NCBI RefSeq assembly: GCF_946478835.1
Contig: NZ_CAMLDV010000086.1
Location: 1-13,983 of the forward strand
Source: an uncultured Bdellovibrio sp.
Lineage (GTDB): Bacteria; Bdellovibrionota; Bdellovibrionia; Bdellovibrionales; Bdellovibrionaceae
Direction of reading: 5' to 3'
DNA: 13,983 nucleotides
Shown here: piece after piece, positions 7,930 to 13,983 of the stretch
Position numbering within the stretch: position 1 is the stretch's first letter
How the letters are laid out: the number at the start of each line of letters is the position of its first letter
The notes under the pieces: generated by a model
What the model was told of the DNA's origin: nothing
The model's database searches: none
The model's input: only the letters and a program-made list of their open reading frames with translations
Translations under genes and position numbers: made by a program

Positions 7930-7944
7930 ATAAGTCTGTACCTT

Positions 7945-8763
7945 TTATTTTTTCTTCTCGGCCTGAACTTCGGCCAAAGCCTTACGAACGGATTCTTCTT
8001 CCTCCGGCAAATCAACATCTTCTTCGTCATGATCTGGTGTTACTTCTTGTACAGTAGGATTTTTCGCTTGATTGCCTGTAAGGTCTTTTTGGTAATCGTA
8101 GATGATGCCGCCTTCTTTGAAGGTCGTGATCATTTTGTTGATGATTCCAGGGGCTACCGCAGGGCAACCCCAGCTTCTTCCCAGACGACCACGAGCTTTT
8201 ACGTAGTCTTCAGAAACATAGTTGGCAGCATGAACGACAATGTCGCGTTCTGCCGCGTTGCTGTTCGAGCCTTCGAGGCCATATAGATTTAAAGATTCTC
8301 CGTGACCACCGTAGTAAGTGTTGCCACCGACGTAAAGACCTAAAGAAGACATCTTAGATCCGTCTACATTTGAAAACTTTGCGGCCACATTGACGCCAGA
8401 ACCTTTGCCATGAGCCACGAAATGTTTGGACACGGCTCCGGTTTTAAGATTCAAAACATAAAGACGACGCTCGCTAGATGGTTTTGAGAAGTCGATGATC
8501 GCAAGTGATTCTTCTTTAATTGTAACTTCGCGGTCGTCCATATAGGTCTTGGTTTTTTCGCGAATTTTAGCCTTCACGCGAATGGTTTTACCTGCGTTTA
8601 CATCAAGAAATTCAAAAGCTCTTTGCATTGCCGGTTCAGGCACGCCTTGTTTTTTAAACATATCGTAAATGCGCGTGCCATTGACTTTGACGTCATAAAG
8701 GCTTTCGGCAAAGCTATTAAGGCTTATAAGAGTGATCGTCAAGATGCTTAGGATTTTGATCAT
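7945..8763 (-). CDS. Secreted murein L,D-transpeptidase (YkuD_2-type catalytic domain)
   Basis: The start chosen is the ATG at 8763-8761, with AAGGA 6 bases upstream and a clear signal peptide (about residues 1-19, cleavage after SFA). A longer frame from 8826 would put 21 non-signal residues before it. The mature protein of about 253 residues shows the YkuD_2 pattern: HGKGSG (118-123), FSN (130-132), SSLGLY (139-144), GGHGESL (152-158), VVHAA (176-180, H178) and the catalytic GRSWGCPA with C200. Such enzymes form or exchange 3-3 crosslinks, or attach groups, on peptidoglycan in the periplasm. Predatory bdellovibrios have many of these and use some on prey wall. After the domain (from about 226) comes an acidic Asp/Glu-rich tail ending in Lys residues. 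The neighbouring genes give no further clue to its target. Confidence 0.88.
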   Translation of the reverse strand: MIKILSILTITLISLNSFAESLYDVKVNGTRIYDMFKKQGVPEPAMQRAFEFLDVNAGKTIRVKAKIREKTKTYMDDREVTIKEESLAIIDFSKPSSERRLYVLNLKTGAVSKHFVAHGKGSGVNVAAKFSNVDGSKMSSLGLYVGGNTYYGGHGESLNLYGLEGSNSNAAERDIVVHAANYVSEDYVKARGRLGRSWGCPAVAPGIINKMITTFKEGGIIYDYQKDLTGNQAKNPTVQEVTPDHDEEDVDLPEEEESVRKALAEVQAEKKK

Positions 8764-9018
8764 GGCAGGTCCTTCTCGGTTCACGTTCAACACGAAGGGA
8801 ACGTATACAAGGGGTATGCCATTCAATTTGGACCCATAGTATTTCTAGCTTCGAGCTGGCAAAAGCGCGGGTGACGCTAAAGGGCGTTTTGCCCAAAGGT
8901 TTGACGGGTGTCCTCGGAGATTCCGCCAATGCTGCGGGTGCTGTGAAATAGCAGATTCTTAAAAAACAATGTTGTCGACGATTTGTGACGAAGAGTAAAA
9001 AAATAAAAAGGAGTTTTT

Positions 9019-9276
9019 ATGAAGTCTATTTTAGGCGCATTGATTTTAGTTTCTTCTTCAATGGCATTCGCTGCAAAAACTTATCAAGTGACAGGTCCTG
9101 TCGTTGAGGTGACTGACAGCAAGATCATCGTGGAAAAAGGCAAAGATAAATGGGAGATCGAAAAAACAGCGGCTACGAAGGTGACTGGCGATCTTAAAGT
9201 CGGAGAAAAAGTGACGATCGAATACACAATGGCTGCCGACAAAATCGAAGTGAAAGAATCTAAAAAGAAAAAGTAA
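9019..9276 (+). CDS. Small secreted periplasmic protein, OB-fold-like (uncharacterised)
   Basis: The 85-residue protein has an AAGGAG site 6 bases before the ATG and a signal peptide with cleavage after AFA at about residue 18. The mature part of 67 residues alternates short beta-strand-like segments (TGPVVEVTDSKIIVEKG, DKWEIEK, GEKVTIEY) and ends in Lys-rich KESKKKK. The pattern resembles small DUF5666-like or OB-fold periplasmic proteins, but I cannot name a family with confidence. No Cys is present. It is a single gene closed by the terminator at 9303. It lies upstream of the HTTM cassette but is separated from it by that terminator, so a functional link is not supported. Confidence 0.75.
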   Translation: MKSILGALILVSSSMAFAAKTYQVTGPVVEVTDSKIIVEKGKDKWEIEKTAATKVTGDLKVGEKVTIEYTMAADKIEVKESKKKK

Positions 9277-9302
9277 AAGTTTCGTAACGTCTTTGTAATT
9301 TT

Positions 9303-9339
9303 AAAGAGGAAGTTTTTTTTGGAACTTCCTCTTTTTTTT
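9303..9339 (+). terminator. Rho-independent terminator
   Basis: AAAGAGGAAGTT (9303-9314) pairs with AACTTCCTCTTT (9323-9334) around an 8-base loop and is followed by a T-run to 9339. It lies 26 bp after the stop of the small secreted protein and should insulate it from the next cassette. Confidence 0.9.
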
Positions 9340-9423
9340 ATCCGCTTTAGATCTCATGCTACTGGATTGGCTTCTTAAAAATCCGAAATCTATCTTCGTT
9401 TTATTTAATCCGTTTTAGAGGGA

Positions 9424-10068
9424 ATGGCATTGCCCGATTTCGGGGCAGTCAGTAGATTCTCAAGCTGTTTAATAACAGGAAAGCGAGTGCGTATGAGAAT
9501 TCTAGTGAAGACTCTTGTATCGATTTTCATTGCTGCTCACATCACGATGATGGTGACGAGCGGGCTGCCAGATCGAAGCGTGATAGGACAAAGAATTTTA
9601 AATCAGCTGCGCGATTATCAGGTGTTTTTTGGCCTGGATCAGACGTGGAGTATGTTTGCTCCGAATCCTTCGTCTGTGAATTCGTATTTGGATGCGACAA
9701 TCACGTTTAAAGATGGTTCAACAGAGAAGTGGACTTTTCCGCGTTCGTCTCAACTGAGTGACTGGGATCGTTTCACCGGGGGAGAACGATTTCGAAAATA
9801 TCAGCAGGAAAATTTAAAAGCGATGGAGCGAAATGAAATCTGGCTTGATCTTGGGCATTTTCTTGAAAAAGAAGTGAACAGAATTGAACGCTCCGGCCGC
9901 GGTCGCGTGTTTGAGCAGGCGCAGTTTTATCGTCACTTCAATACAGTGAAACCTCCGACGGAACAATTCATCGAGCACGGAAAGTTGAGCACGAATTTTC
10001 AAACGGAATCTGTTTTTCAATACAAACCTACAGAGCAGGTAAGACATGAAGCTAAAAACGATCACTAA
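9424..10068 (+). CDS. SdpA-like / DUF5819-like single-helix protein, copy 1 of the HTTM cassette
   Basis: This 214-residue protein has one hydrophobic helix at about 27-46, followed by GLPDRS (47-52), the motif WSMFAPNP (75-82), a probable beta-strand domain with FKDGSTEKW (95-103) and a basic region. It is paralogous to the minus-strand gene at 11943-12563, with a constant 10-residue offset over most of its length. A W-x-F-(A/T)-x-x-P motif after one helix recalls SdpA-family and DUF5819 proteins that sit beside HTTM proteins; this is from memory, not a search. The start is uncertain. The ATG at 9424 has AGAGGG too close to it, while the ATG at 9493 is just before the helix. The paralogue has a 23-residue lead, so a start upstream of 9493 is plausible. 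It overlaps the HTTM gene by 23 bp. Confidence 0.75.
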   Translation: MALPDFGAVSRFSSCLITGKRVRMRILVKTLVSIFIAAHITMMVTSGLPDRSVIGQRILNQLRDYQVFFGLDQTWSMFAPNPSSVNSYLDATITFKDGSTEKWTFPRSSQLSDWDRFTGGERFRKYQQENLKAMERNEIWLDLGHFLEKEVNRIERSGRGRVFEQAQFYRHFNTVKPPTEQFIEHGKLSTNFQTESVFQYKPTEQVRHEAKNDH

Positions 10069-10975
10069 ATCTCTTGATGATTTTTTCTTTCTACCGCAAC
10101 CGGTTTACAGCGTGGCTTTGCTCCGCATTACCTTGGGTCTTATTTTGCTTCTGAACTGGTTGAGCATTTGGAAAAACCTCGATTTATTCTGGGGCGTGGA
10201 TGGCATTCTGAGTCTGGATACGGCTGTGAAGTATTCAGGAGCCATGCGCTTTAATCTTTTTGAGTTTCTGCCGAATGATCCGCGTGTGCCGGCACTGATG
10301 GCGGTCTTACATCTTATCGGTGTTATCGGTATGACTTTGGGATTTTTTACTCGCGCATCGTTGGTTTTGACTTTCTTTACTTTGCTGTCGTTTCATAATC
10401 GCAACGCCTTTATATTGAACAGCTCGGATATGGTGGTGCGAAACTTTTTGTTTCTGCTGTTCTTTTCTCATTCGGGAGAAGCGTTTTCGTTGGATAGGTG
10501 GATGGCGAAGGCGCGAGGTCTTGTGCAAGGTAAGCCCGCAGAGAGAAGTCCTTGGGCTTTGCGCTTGATGCAGATCCAGTTTTCGATAATTTACATTGCG
10601 ACGGTGATGTTTAAGATGAAGGGCCCTTCATGGGCGGATGGGACGGCTGTCTATATAGCCACTCGCTTGGATGAGTTTGTACGTGTGCCGTTGGATCTTT
10701 TAAACAGTCTTATGGTGATCAAATTTTTAACCTGGTCGACGTTGGTGATTGAGTTTTCTTTAGGGACGCTCGTATGGATCAGGGAGCTTCGTTATTGGGT
10801 GCTGTTAGCCGGAGTGGCGTTGCATTTGGGAATCGAATATACGATGAGCATACCGCTGTTTGAGTGGATTATGATTGTCGCAATGATTTGTATGATTGAT
10901 TCAAGGGATATCGAAGTTCTGATAAATAAAGTAAAAATATTCCGCCAAGAAAGACTTAAAGAAGCCACGGTATAA
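10046..10975 (+). CDS. HTTM-domain integral membrane protein (SdpB / vitamin K-dependent carboxylase-like), copy 1
   Basis: The 309-residue protein has multiple hydrophobic segments and the HTTM pattern: VALLRITLG near the N-terminus (23-31), WGVDGILS (49-56), SFHNRN (115-120), FKMKGPSWADGTAVY (189-203) and LHLGIEYTM (259-267). HTTM proteins include SdpB, which with SdpA is needed to mature the Bacillus SdpC toxin, and the membrane part of vitamin K-dependent gamma-carboxylases. Whether this copy has enzymatic activity cannot be told; there is no large lumenal carboxylase domain. It overlaps the upstream gene by 23 bp, with AGGT a few bases before the ATG, so the two proteins are probably made in fixed ratio. 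It is about 62% identical to the minus-strand copy (roughly 180 of the first 290 positions, gapless, by eye). Confidence 0.8.
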   Translation: MKLKTITKSLDDFFFLPQPVYSVALLRITLGLILLLNWLSIWKNLDLFWGVDGILSLDTAVKYSGAMRFNLFEFLPNDPRVPALMAVLHLIGVIGMTLGFFTRASLVLTFFTLLSFHNRNAFILNSSDMVVRNFLFLLFFSHSGEAFSLDRWMAKARGLVQGKPAERSPWALRLMQIQFSIIYIATVMFKMKGPSWADGTAVYIATRLDEFVRVPLDLLNSLMVIKFLTWSTLVIEFSLGTLVWIRELRYWVLLAGVALHLGIEYTMSIPLFEWIMIVAMICMIDSRDIEVLINKVKIFRQERLKEATV

Positions 10976-10985
10976 GTTGATAGTG

Positions 10986-11013
10986 AAAAGCCCCGCAGAT
11001 CGCGGGGCTTTTT
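10986..11013. terminator. Bidirectional terminator shared by the two HTTM cassettes
   Basis: AAAAGCCCCGC (10986-10996) pairs with GCGGGGCTTTT (11002-11012) around a 5-base loop, with As before and Ts after. It therefore gives a GC-rich stem plus U-tract on both strands. It lies between the stops of the two convergent HTTM genes, which are 51 bp apart. Confidence 0.9.
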
Positions 11014-11026
11014 AATTGGGAAAGCA

Positions 11027-11965
11027 TTATTTCCCGGCGATTAAGTTTGGAATTGTGGCGCGCAGTCTTTTTTCGCGAAGGAGTTGCATCCAGTGTTGGA
11101 TGTCTCTGGAATCTATCATTGCGATCATCATCACGATCATCGCCCATTCGAAGACGGGAATGCTCATCGTGTATTCGATGCCGAGGTGAAGTCCAATTCC
11201 AGCCAGAAGAACCCAGTATCGTAATTCTTTAAACCAAACCAAAGTTCCAAGCGCGAATTCAACTATCAGTGTGGACCAAGTGAGAAGTTTGATGAAAAGG
11301 AGATTGTTTAACAAAGGCAATTCAAAGCGGACAAATTCATCGAGGCGCGTGGCTATATAGACAGCTGTGCCATCAACCCAGCGGTCGCCTTTAATTTTAA
11401 ACATCACCGTTGCGATATAAATCACGCAGAACTGAATTTGGATTAGCCGTAAGGCCCACGGGCTTTTCTCTGCAGGAATGTCTCCCACGAGACCTTTAGC
11501 GCGTTTTCTCCAATAGTCGACGGAGAAATAATCTCCGCAGTGGGTGAACATTAAGAAGAATAAAAAGACGCGCAACACAGAGTCCGCGCTGTTGAGAATA
11601 AATCCATTGCGATGATGAAAGGAAACCATGGTGACAAAAGCCACGAAGATCGCGGTGCGTGTCCATGCTCCCACTGTCATCGCTAAGACGGCGATGAGAT
11701 TCATCGTCGCCAAGACCATCACAGTTTTTGATGTATTCGGTAAATAGTCGAACAAAGAAAAGCGCAGTTGGTTTCCGTACTGCTGTGCTGTTGCGAGTGA
11801 GACAATTCCTTCAGGTCCATAAAGAGTGTCGAGATCACAATAGATCATCATCCAATTGAAGATCATCAGAAAGCCCATTCCAATACGCAACAGAGCGACA
11901 CTGTAAACGGGTTGTGGTGCGAATAAAAAATCATGGAATGCTTTAAAGGCTGTTTTTAGCTTCAT
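11027..11965 (-). CDS. HTTM-domain integral membrane protein (SdpB / vitamin K-dependent carboxylase-like), copy 2
   Basis: This 312-residue protein aligns with the plus-strand HTTM protein from MKLKT to IDSRDI without gaps. It keeps the shared motifs ALLRIGMG (24-31), YGPEGIVS (49-56), SFHHRNGFILNS (115-126), FKIKGDRWVDGTAVY (189-203) and LGIEYTMSIP (261-270). Differences cluster in the second and third hydrophobic segments and at the C-terminus after about 290, which may be where substrate or partner specificity differs. It is the downstream gene of the minus-strand cassette, with its ATG (11965-11963) inside the end of the upstream gene. A 17-base DNA block, 11349-11365, is an exact inverted match to 10646-10662 of the other copy. 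Confidence 0.8.
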   Translation of the reverse strand: MKLKTAFKAFHDFLFAPQPVYSVALLRIGMGFLMIFNWMMIYCDLDTLYGPEGIVSLATAQQYGNQLRFSLFDYLPNTSKTVMVLATMNLIAVLAMTVGAWTRTAIFVAFVTMVSFHHRNGFILNSADSVLRVFLFFLMFTHCGDYFSVDYWRKRAKGLVGDIPAEKSPWALRLIQIQFCVIYIATVMFKIKGDRWVDGTAVYIATRLDEFVRFELPLLNNLLFIKLLTWSTLIVEFALGTLVWFKELRYWVLLAGIGLHLGIEYTMSIPVFEWAMIVMMIAMIDSRDIQHWMQLLREKRLRATIPNLIAGK

Positions 11966-12563
11966 ATCTCACCTTCTCGACCGTAGGGACGTAATAAAAA
12001 ACGGGATCCATTTTATAGTAAGTACTGAGCGTGCCGTGCGGAATGAGGGGCGCTTCCGGAGGCGGGCGCACAACACTGGAGTAACGGTTAAAAATAATTT
12101 GTTTTAGAGCGCGGTGATGGCCATCGAGTTCTCGCAGTGCGATCTGGCGAGTGATATATTTTGAAATATCAAACCATGCGAGTTCATTTTGATTTGGCAG
12201 AAGAGTTTCCTGGCCAAAAAGTCGATAGCGGTCTCCGACAAGCACACGACGCATTCCTGTCATCAGCGTTTGGCGTGGGAGTGGCCACTGTTCAACGGTG
12301 CCATCTTCGAAGTGCAGTTCTGCCTGAATGAAAGCGTTCGTGTTCATCGGATTTGGAGCAAACATCGACCATGGTTGATAAAGCATTCCGAAGGCCTGAT
12401 ATCGTGAAATGAGTTTGATGAATCTTGCTCCAAGAGCACTTCGATCCGGTAAACCGTCGGTGATCATGATTCCGACATTCACTAAGAAGAACATTATAAT
12501 GATAGTCTTTTGGAAGATTCCAAAAATTCGACGGCATTTGTCTGTTCTAAGAAATTTAAACAC
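11943..12563 (-). CDS. SdpA-like / DUF5819-like single-helix protein, copy 2 of the HTTM cassette
   Basis: The 206-residue protein starts at a GTG (12563-12561) with GAGGGGG about 5 bases upstream. A hydrophobic helix at about 18-36 is followed by GLPDRS (37-42), WSMFAPNP (65-72), FEDGTVEQW (85-93), the Pro-rich RPPPE (166-170) and a tail ending EAKNSL, against EAKNDH in the other copy. It is the paralogue of the gene at 9424-10068. The N-terminus is cytoplasmic and basic, the rest likely outside the inner membrane. It overlaps its HTTM partner by 23 bp, exactly as in copy 1. It is divergently arranged with the Gly-Asn repeat gene across a 396-bp spacer. The function is unknown; comparison with SdpA is an inference. 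Confidence 0.75.
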   Translation of the reverse strand: MFKFLRTDKCRRIFGIFQKTIIIMFFLVNVGIMITDGLPDRSALGARFIKLISRYQAFGMLYQPWSMFAPNPMNTNAFIQAELHFEDGTVEQWPLPRQTLMTGMRRVLVGDRYRLFGQETLLPNQNELAWFDISKYITRQIALRELDGHHRALKQIIFNRYSSVVRPPPEAPLIPHGTLSTYYKMDPVFYYVPTVEKVRYEAKNSL

Positions 12564-12846
12564 TAGAACCCCCTCGAAACTTATTGTTTGTGATTCATTT
12601 GGTCTGTGGTTCTTAACATAAATTTTTTCGGAACGTTCTTTACTGTTGTGAAACTAAGATGACATTTCCCGAATTATTTATTTCTTAGCAGCAACACGGG
12701 GTGATGATTAAAGCGGCAACCTAGCTGTGTTCCGTAATTGTTTGTGATGATCTCAATTGGCATTTTTCATTCGAGAAATCGTGTGAAAAGAAAAATAATT
12801 TGGCGGCAAAGAGAATAGATTGTGTGTTCCAACAGTTGTGAGGCTG

Positions 12847-12874
12847 TCAATTAAATGAATGAAACCATCAATTA
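12847..12874. repeat. TCAATTA direct repeats spaced by 21 bp
   Basis: TCAATTA occurs at 12847-12853 and 12868-12874, a period of 21 bp or two DNA helical turns. It lies about 90-110 bp before the start of the Gly-Asn repeat gene. It could be a pair of regulator sites, but AT-rich DNA makes chance matches easy. Confidence 0.25.
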
Positions 12875-12888
12875 TTTAAAGTGCCAAA

Positions 12889-12935
12889 CTTGTTTTGTGA
12901 GATTTAAAGATTTCCATCAAGGAACACAAAACAAG
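12889..12935 (+). promoter_or_regulatory. 11-bp perfect inverted repeat in the leader of the Gly-Asn repeat gene
   Basis: CTTGTTTTGTG (12889-12899) and CACAAAACAAG (12925-12935) are exact reverse complements separated by 25 bases. The right arm ends 10 bases before the AAAGGAG ribosome binding site (12946-12952). It may be a stem in the 5' leader that protects or controls the mRNA, or an operator for a dimeric regulator. It lacks a T-tract, so it is not a terminator. Confidence 0.55.
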
Positions 12936-12959
12936 CAACAAACACAAAGGAGAATGCAC

Positions 12960-13983
12960 ATGACTGGGAAGTCAAGAAAGGTTGTTTTCTTGGCCGGAGT
13001 CACGTTGATGGCAAATTTCGCGCTCGCGAATAATCCTTCAGCGAACCCGGCTTGGAAAAATATCAACCAAAATAATCAGGCGGTAAATTCGAATACGAGA
13101 ACCGTCGTCGATGTTCGTGGACAAGGGGGATTTATTAATCACAAACCCTCAGCTCAAAACACAGCTGAAGGTCGCTGCTTGATGAATAATGTCTGGGTTC
13201 AGTGCTCAGAAGCGAAGTTGAAATTCTTTGCTGGTAACAATGGCAATAGTGGAGTTGTTGGAAATGCCGGCATCGTCGGTAACAACGGTGTCGTAGGAAA
13301 TAACGGCAACAATGGCGACAACGGGAACAACGGTGTTGCTGGAAGCGCTGGGATCGTTGGAAGTTCTGGACTTCTCGGTGTCACAGGGAATAACGGAAAC
13401 AACGGTAACAATGGCGATAACGGAAATAACGGAGTTGTCGGAAACTCTGGCATTCTTGGAAGTGCCGGCGTTTTAGGAAACGTGGGCAACAACGGCAATA
13501 ATGGTAACAATGGAAATAATGCCAATAATGGTAACAACGGTGTTGCGGCGTCCAGTGGTATTGTTGGAAATAACGGTATTGTTGGAAATAATGGCAACAA
13601 CGGTAATAACGGAAATAATGGTAACAACACAAACAATGCTAACAATGGCAATAACGGTAACAACGGTGTTGCAGCTTCCAGTGGTATTGTTGGAAATAAC
13701 GGTATTGTAGGTAACAACGGTAATAACGGAAACAACGTTAATAACGGCAATAACGGAAACAACGGAAACAACGTTAATAACGGTAATAACGGTAATAACG
13801 GAAATAACGGAAATAACGGAAATAACGGTAATAACGGTAATAACGGAAACAACGGAAACAACGGAAATAACGGAAATAACGGAAATAACGGAAATAACGG
13901 GAACAACGGGAACAACGGTAACAACGGAAATAACGGAAATAACGGAAATAACGGAAATAACGGTAATAACGGTAATAACGGAA
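12960..13983 (+). CDS. Secreted collagen-like Gly-Asn-Asn repeat protein (3' end outside window)
   Basis: The frame opens at an ATG (12960) 7 bases after AAAGGAG and runs off the window after 341 codons. An in-frame ATG at 12954 is too close to the Shine-Dalgarno. Residues 1-23 are a signal peptide (basic KSRK, hydrophobic core, cleavage after ALA). Residues 24-91 are a small Asn-rich domain with two cysteines (C73, C82) that could form a disulfide. From G92 to the window end, about 83 triplets follow an unbroken G-X-Y register, mostly Gly-Asn-Asn, with early Val/Ile/Leu/Ser triplets and rare Ala, Thr or Val in the Gly position. There is no Pro, Glu, Lys or Arg in the repeat. The product is probably an extracellular fibre or surface coat protein. 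Gly-every-third repeats can form collagen-like or polyproline-II bundle folds, but low Pro makes true collagen doubtful. Confidence 0.82.
   Translation, partial: MTGKSRKVVFLAGVTLMANFALANNPSANPAWKNINQNNQAVNSNTRTVVDVRGQGGFINHKPSAQNTAEGRCLMNNVWVQCSEAKLKFFAGNNGNSGVVGNAGIVGNNGVVGNNGNNGDNGNNGVAGSAGIVGSSGLLGVTGNNGNNGNNGDNGNNGVVGNSGILGSAGVLGNVGNNGNNGNNGNNANNGNNGVAASSGIVGNNGIVGNNGNNGNNGNNGNNTNNANNGNNGNNGVAASSGIVGNNGIVGNNGNNGNNVNNGNNGNNGNNVNNGNNGNNGNNGNNGNNGNNGNNGNNGNNGNNGNNGNNGNNGNNGNNGNNGNNGNNGNNGNNGNNGNNG
13233..13983 (+). repeat. 9-bp minisatellite encoding Gly-Asn-Asn
   Basis: The unit GGN-AAY-AAY becomes more uniform toward the 3' end, where from about 13780 it is nearly pure AATAACGG(A/T). A longer duplication is also visible: the segment encoding [17 protein letters not shown] occurs near 13536 and again 126 bp (42 codons) later near 13662. 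Repeat-number changes by slippage would stay in frame because the unit is 9 bp. Confidence 0.95.

Larger units (their letters stand above)
9424..12563. repeat. Tail-to-tail inverted duplication of a two-gene cassette
   Basis: Each arm holds a one-helix WSMFAPNP protein gene followed by an HTTM gene with a 23-bp overlap. The arms face each other around the shared terminator at 10986-11013. The similarity is mainly at protein level, with short exact DNA blocks such as the 17-base match of 10646-10662 and 11349-11365. It is therefore an old or diversified duplication rather than a recent DNA repeat. No transposase or direct repeats flank it. Confidence 0.85.
12564..12959. other. Divergent 396-bp non-coding spacer
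   Basis: No credible gene was found on either strand; the frames are short and lack ribosome binding sites. It must hold the promoters for the minus-strand cassette and for the plus-strand repeat protein, but I see no convincing -35/-10 pair. Its right half is AT-rich and contains the direct repeat and the inverted repeat listed separately. Confidence 0.7.

Noticed and set aside
8764..8826. Longer start (8826) for the L,D-transpeptidase
   Set aside because: It would place 21 residues before a clear signal peptide. The ATG at 8763 has a good Shine-Dalgarno.
8717..8929. Minus-strand 70-codon frame at the transpeptidase start
   Set aside because: It begins at a TTG without a ribosome binding site and overlaps the signal-peptide coding region in another frame.
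9019..9276. The 85-residue secreted protein as an SdpC-like toxin precursor for the HTTM cassette
   Set aside because: A strong terminator separates it from the cassette, it lacks a hydrophobic toxin-like segment or cysteines, and there is no second copy beside the other cassette.
13199..13924. Minus-strand 241-codon frame of Leu-Phe-Pro repeats
   Set aside because: It is the antisense shadow of the Gly-Asn-Asn repeat. The plus frame has a ribosome binding site, signal peptide and a non-repeat N-terminal domain, while this one starts within the repeat and has none.
13233..13983. CRISPR array or RTX toxin repeat
   Set aside because: The unit is 9 bp with no spacers, so it is not CRISPR. The Gly-Asn-Asn triplets lack the Asp-x-hydrophobic-x pattern of RTX nonapeptides.
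10046..13983. The repeat protein as substrate of a vitamin K-type carboxylase formed by the HTTM proteins
   Set aside because: The visible repeat contains no glutamate, the residue such enzymes modify, so proximity alone does not support the link.

Overview
The window looks like chromosomal DNA from a Gram-negative predatory bacterium of the Bdellovibrio group (Bdellovibrionota). This is an inference from gene content: a TIGR03545/TIGR03546-type pair, a Kdo/lipopolysaccharide cluster with a GDP-mannose enzyme, a YkuD_2-type L,D-transpeptidase, and many small secreted or membrane proteins. Base composition is moderate. No tRNA, rRNA, IS element or CRISPR array was seen. Both edges cut through genes.

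Region 1 (1-2195, minus strand) is a two-gene operon for a membrane-anchored envelope protein (truncated at base 1) and a small polytopic membrane protein. A divergent plus-strand gene (2288-3274) encodes a HAD phosphatase related to GmhB with an unusual N-terminal extension.

Region 2 (3271-7880) is an envelope-sugar cluster. A compact minus-strand operon runs from a DegT/DnrJ/EryC1 sugar aminotransferase to kdsA (TAATG coupling) to a flippase-like (LPG-synthase TM family) membrane protein. Divergent to it is a bifunctional mannose-1-phosphate guanylyltransferase/mannose-6-phosphate isomerase, best started at a TTG codon behind a strong Shine-Dalgarno. Together they supply an amino sugar, Kdo and GDP-mannose. 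This would fit the published mannosylated, diaminosugar-containing lipid A of Bdellovibrio, but that link is inferred.

Region 3 (7945-9339) holds a secreted L,D-transpeptidase and a divergent 85-residue secreted protein followed by a textbook terminator.

Region 4 (9424-12563) is the most unusual part. A two-gene cassette, a one-helix protein with a WSMFAPNP motif followed by an HTTM-domain polytopic protein, is present twice in tail-to-tail inverted orientation around one shared bidirectional terminator. The two HTTM proteins are about 62% identical by eye, and both cassettes keep exactly the same 23-bp gene overlap. The A/B layout recalls the SdpA/SdpB antimicrobial-peptide maturation pair and vitamin K-dependent carboxylase-like proteins.

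Region 5 (12564-13983) has a 396-bp non-coding leader with an 11-bp perfect inverted repeat just before the ribosome binding site. It leads into a secreted protein made of unbroken Gly-X-Y triplets, mostly Gly-Asn-Asn, which runs off the window end.
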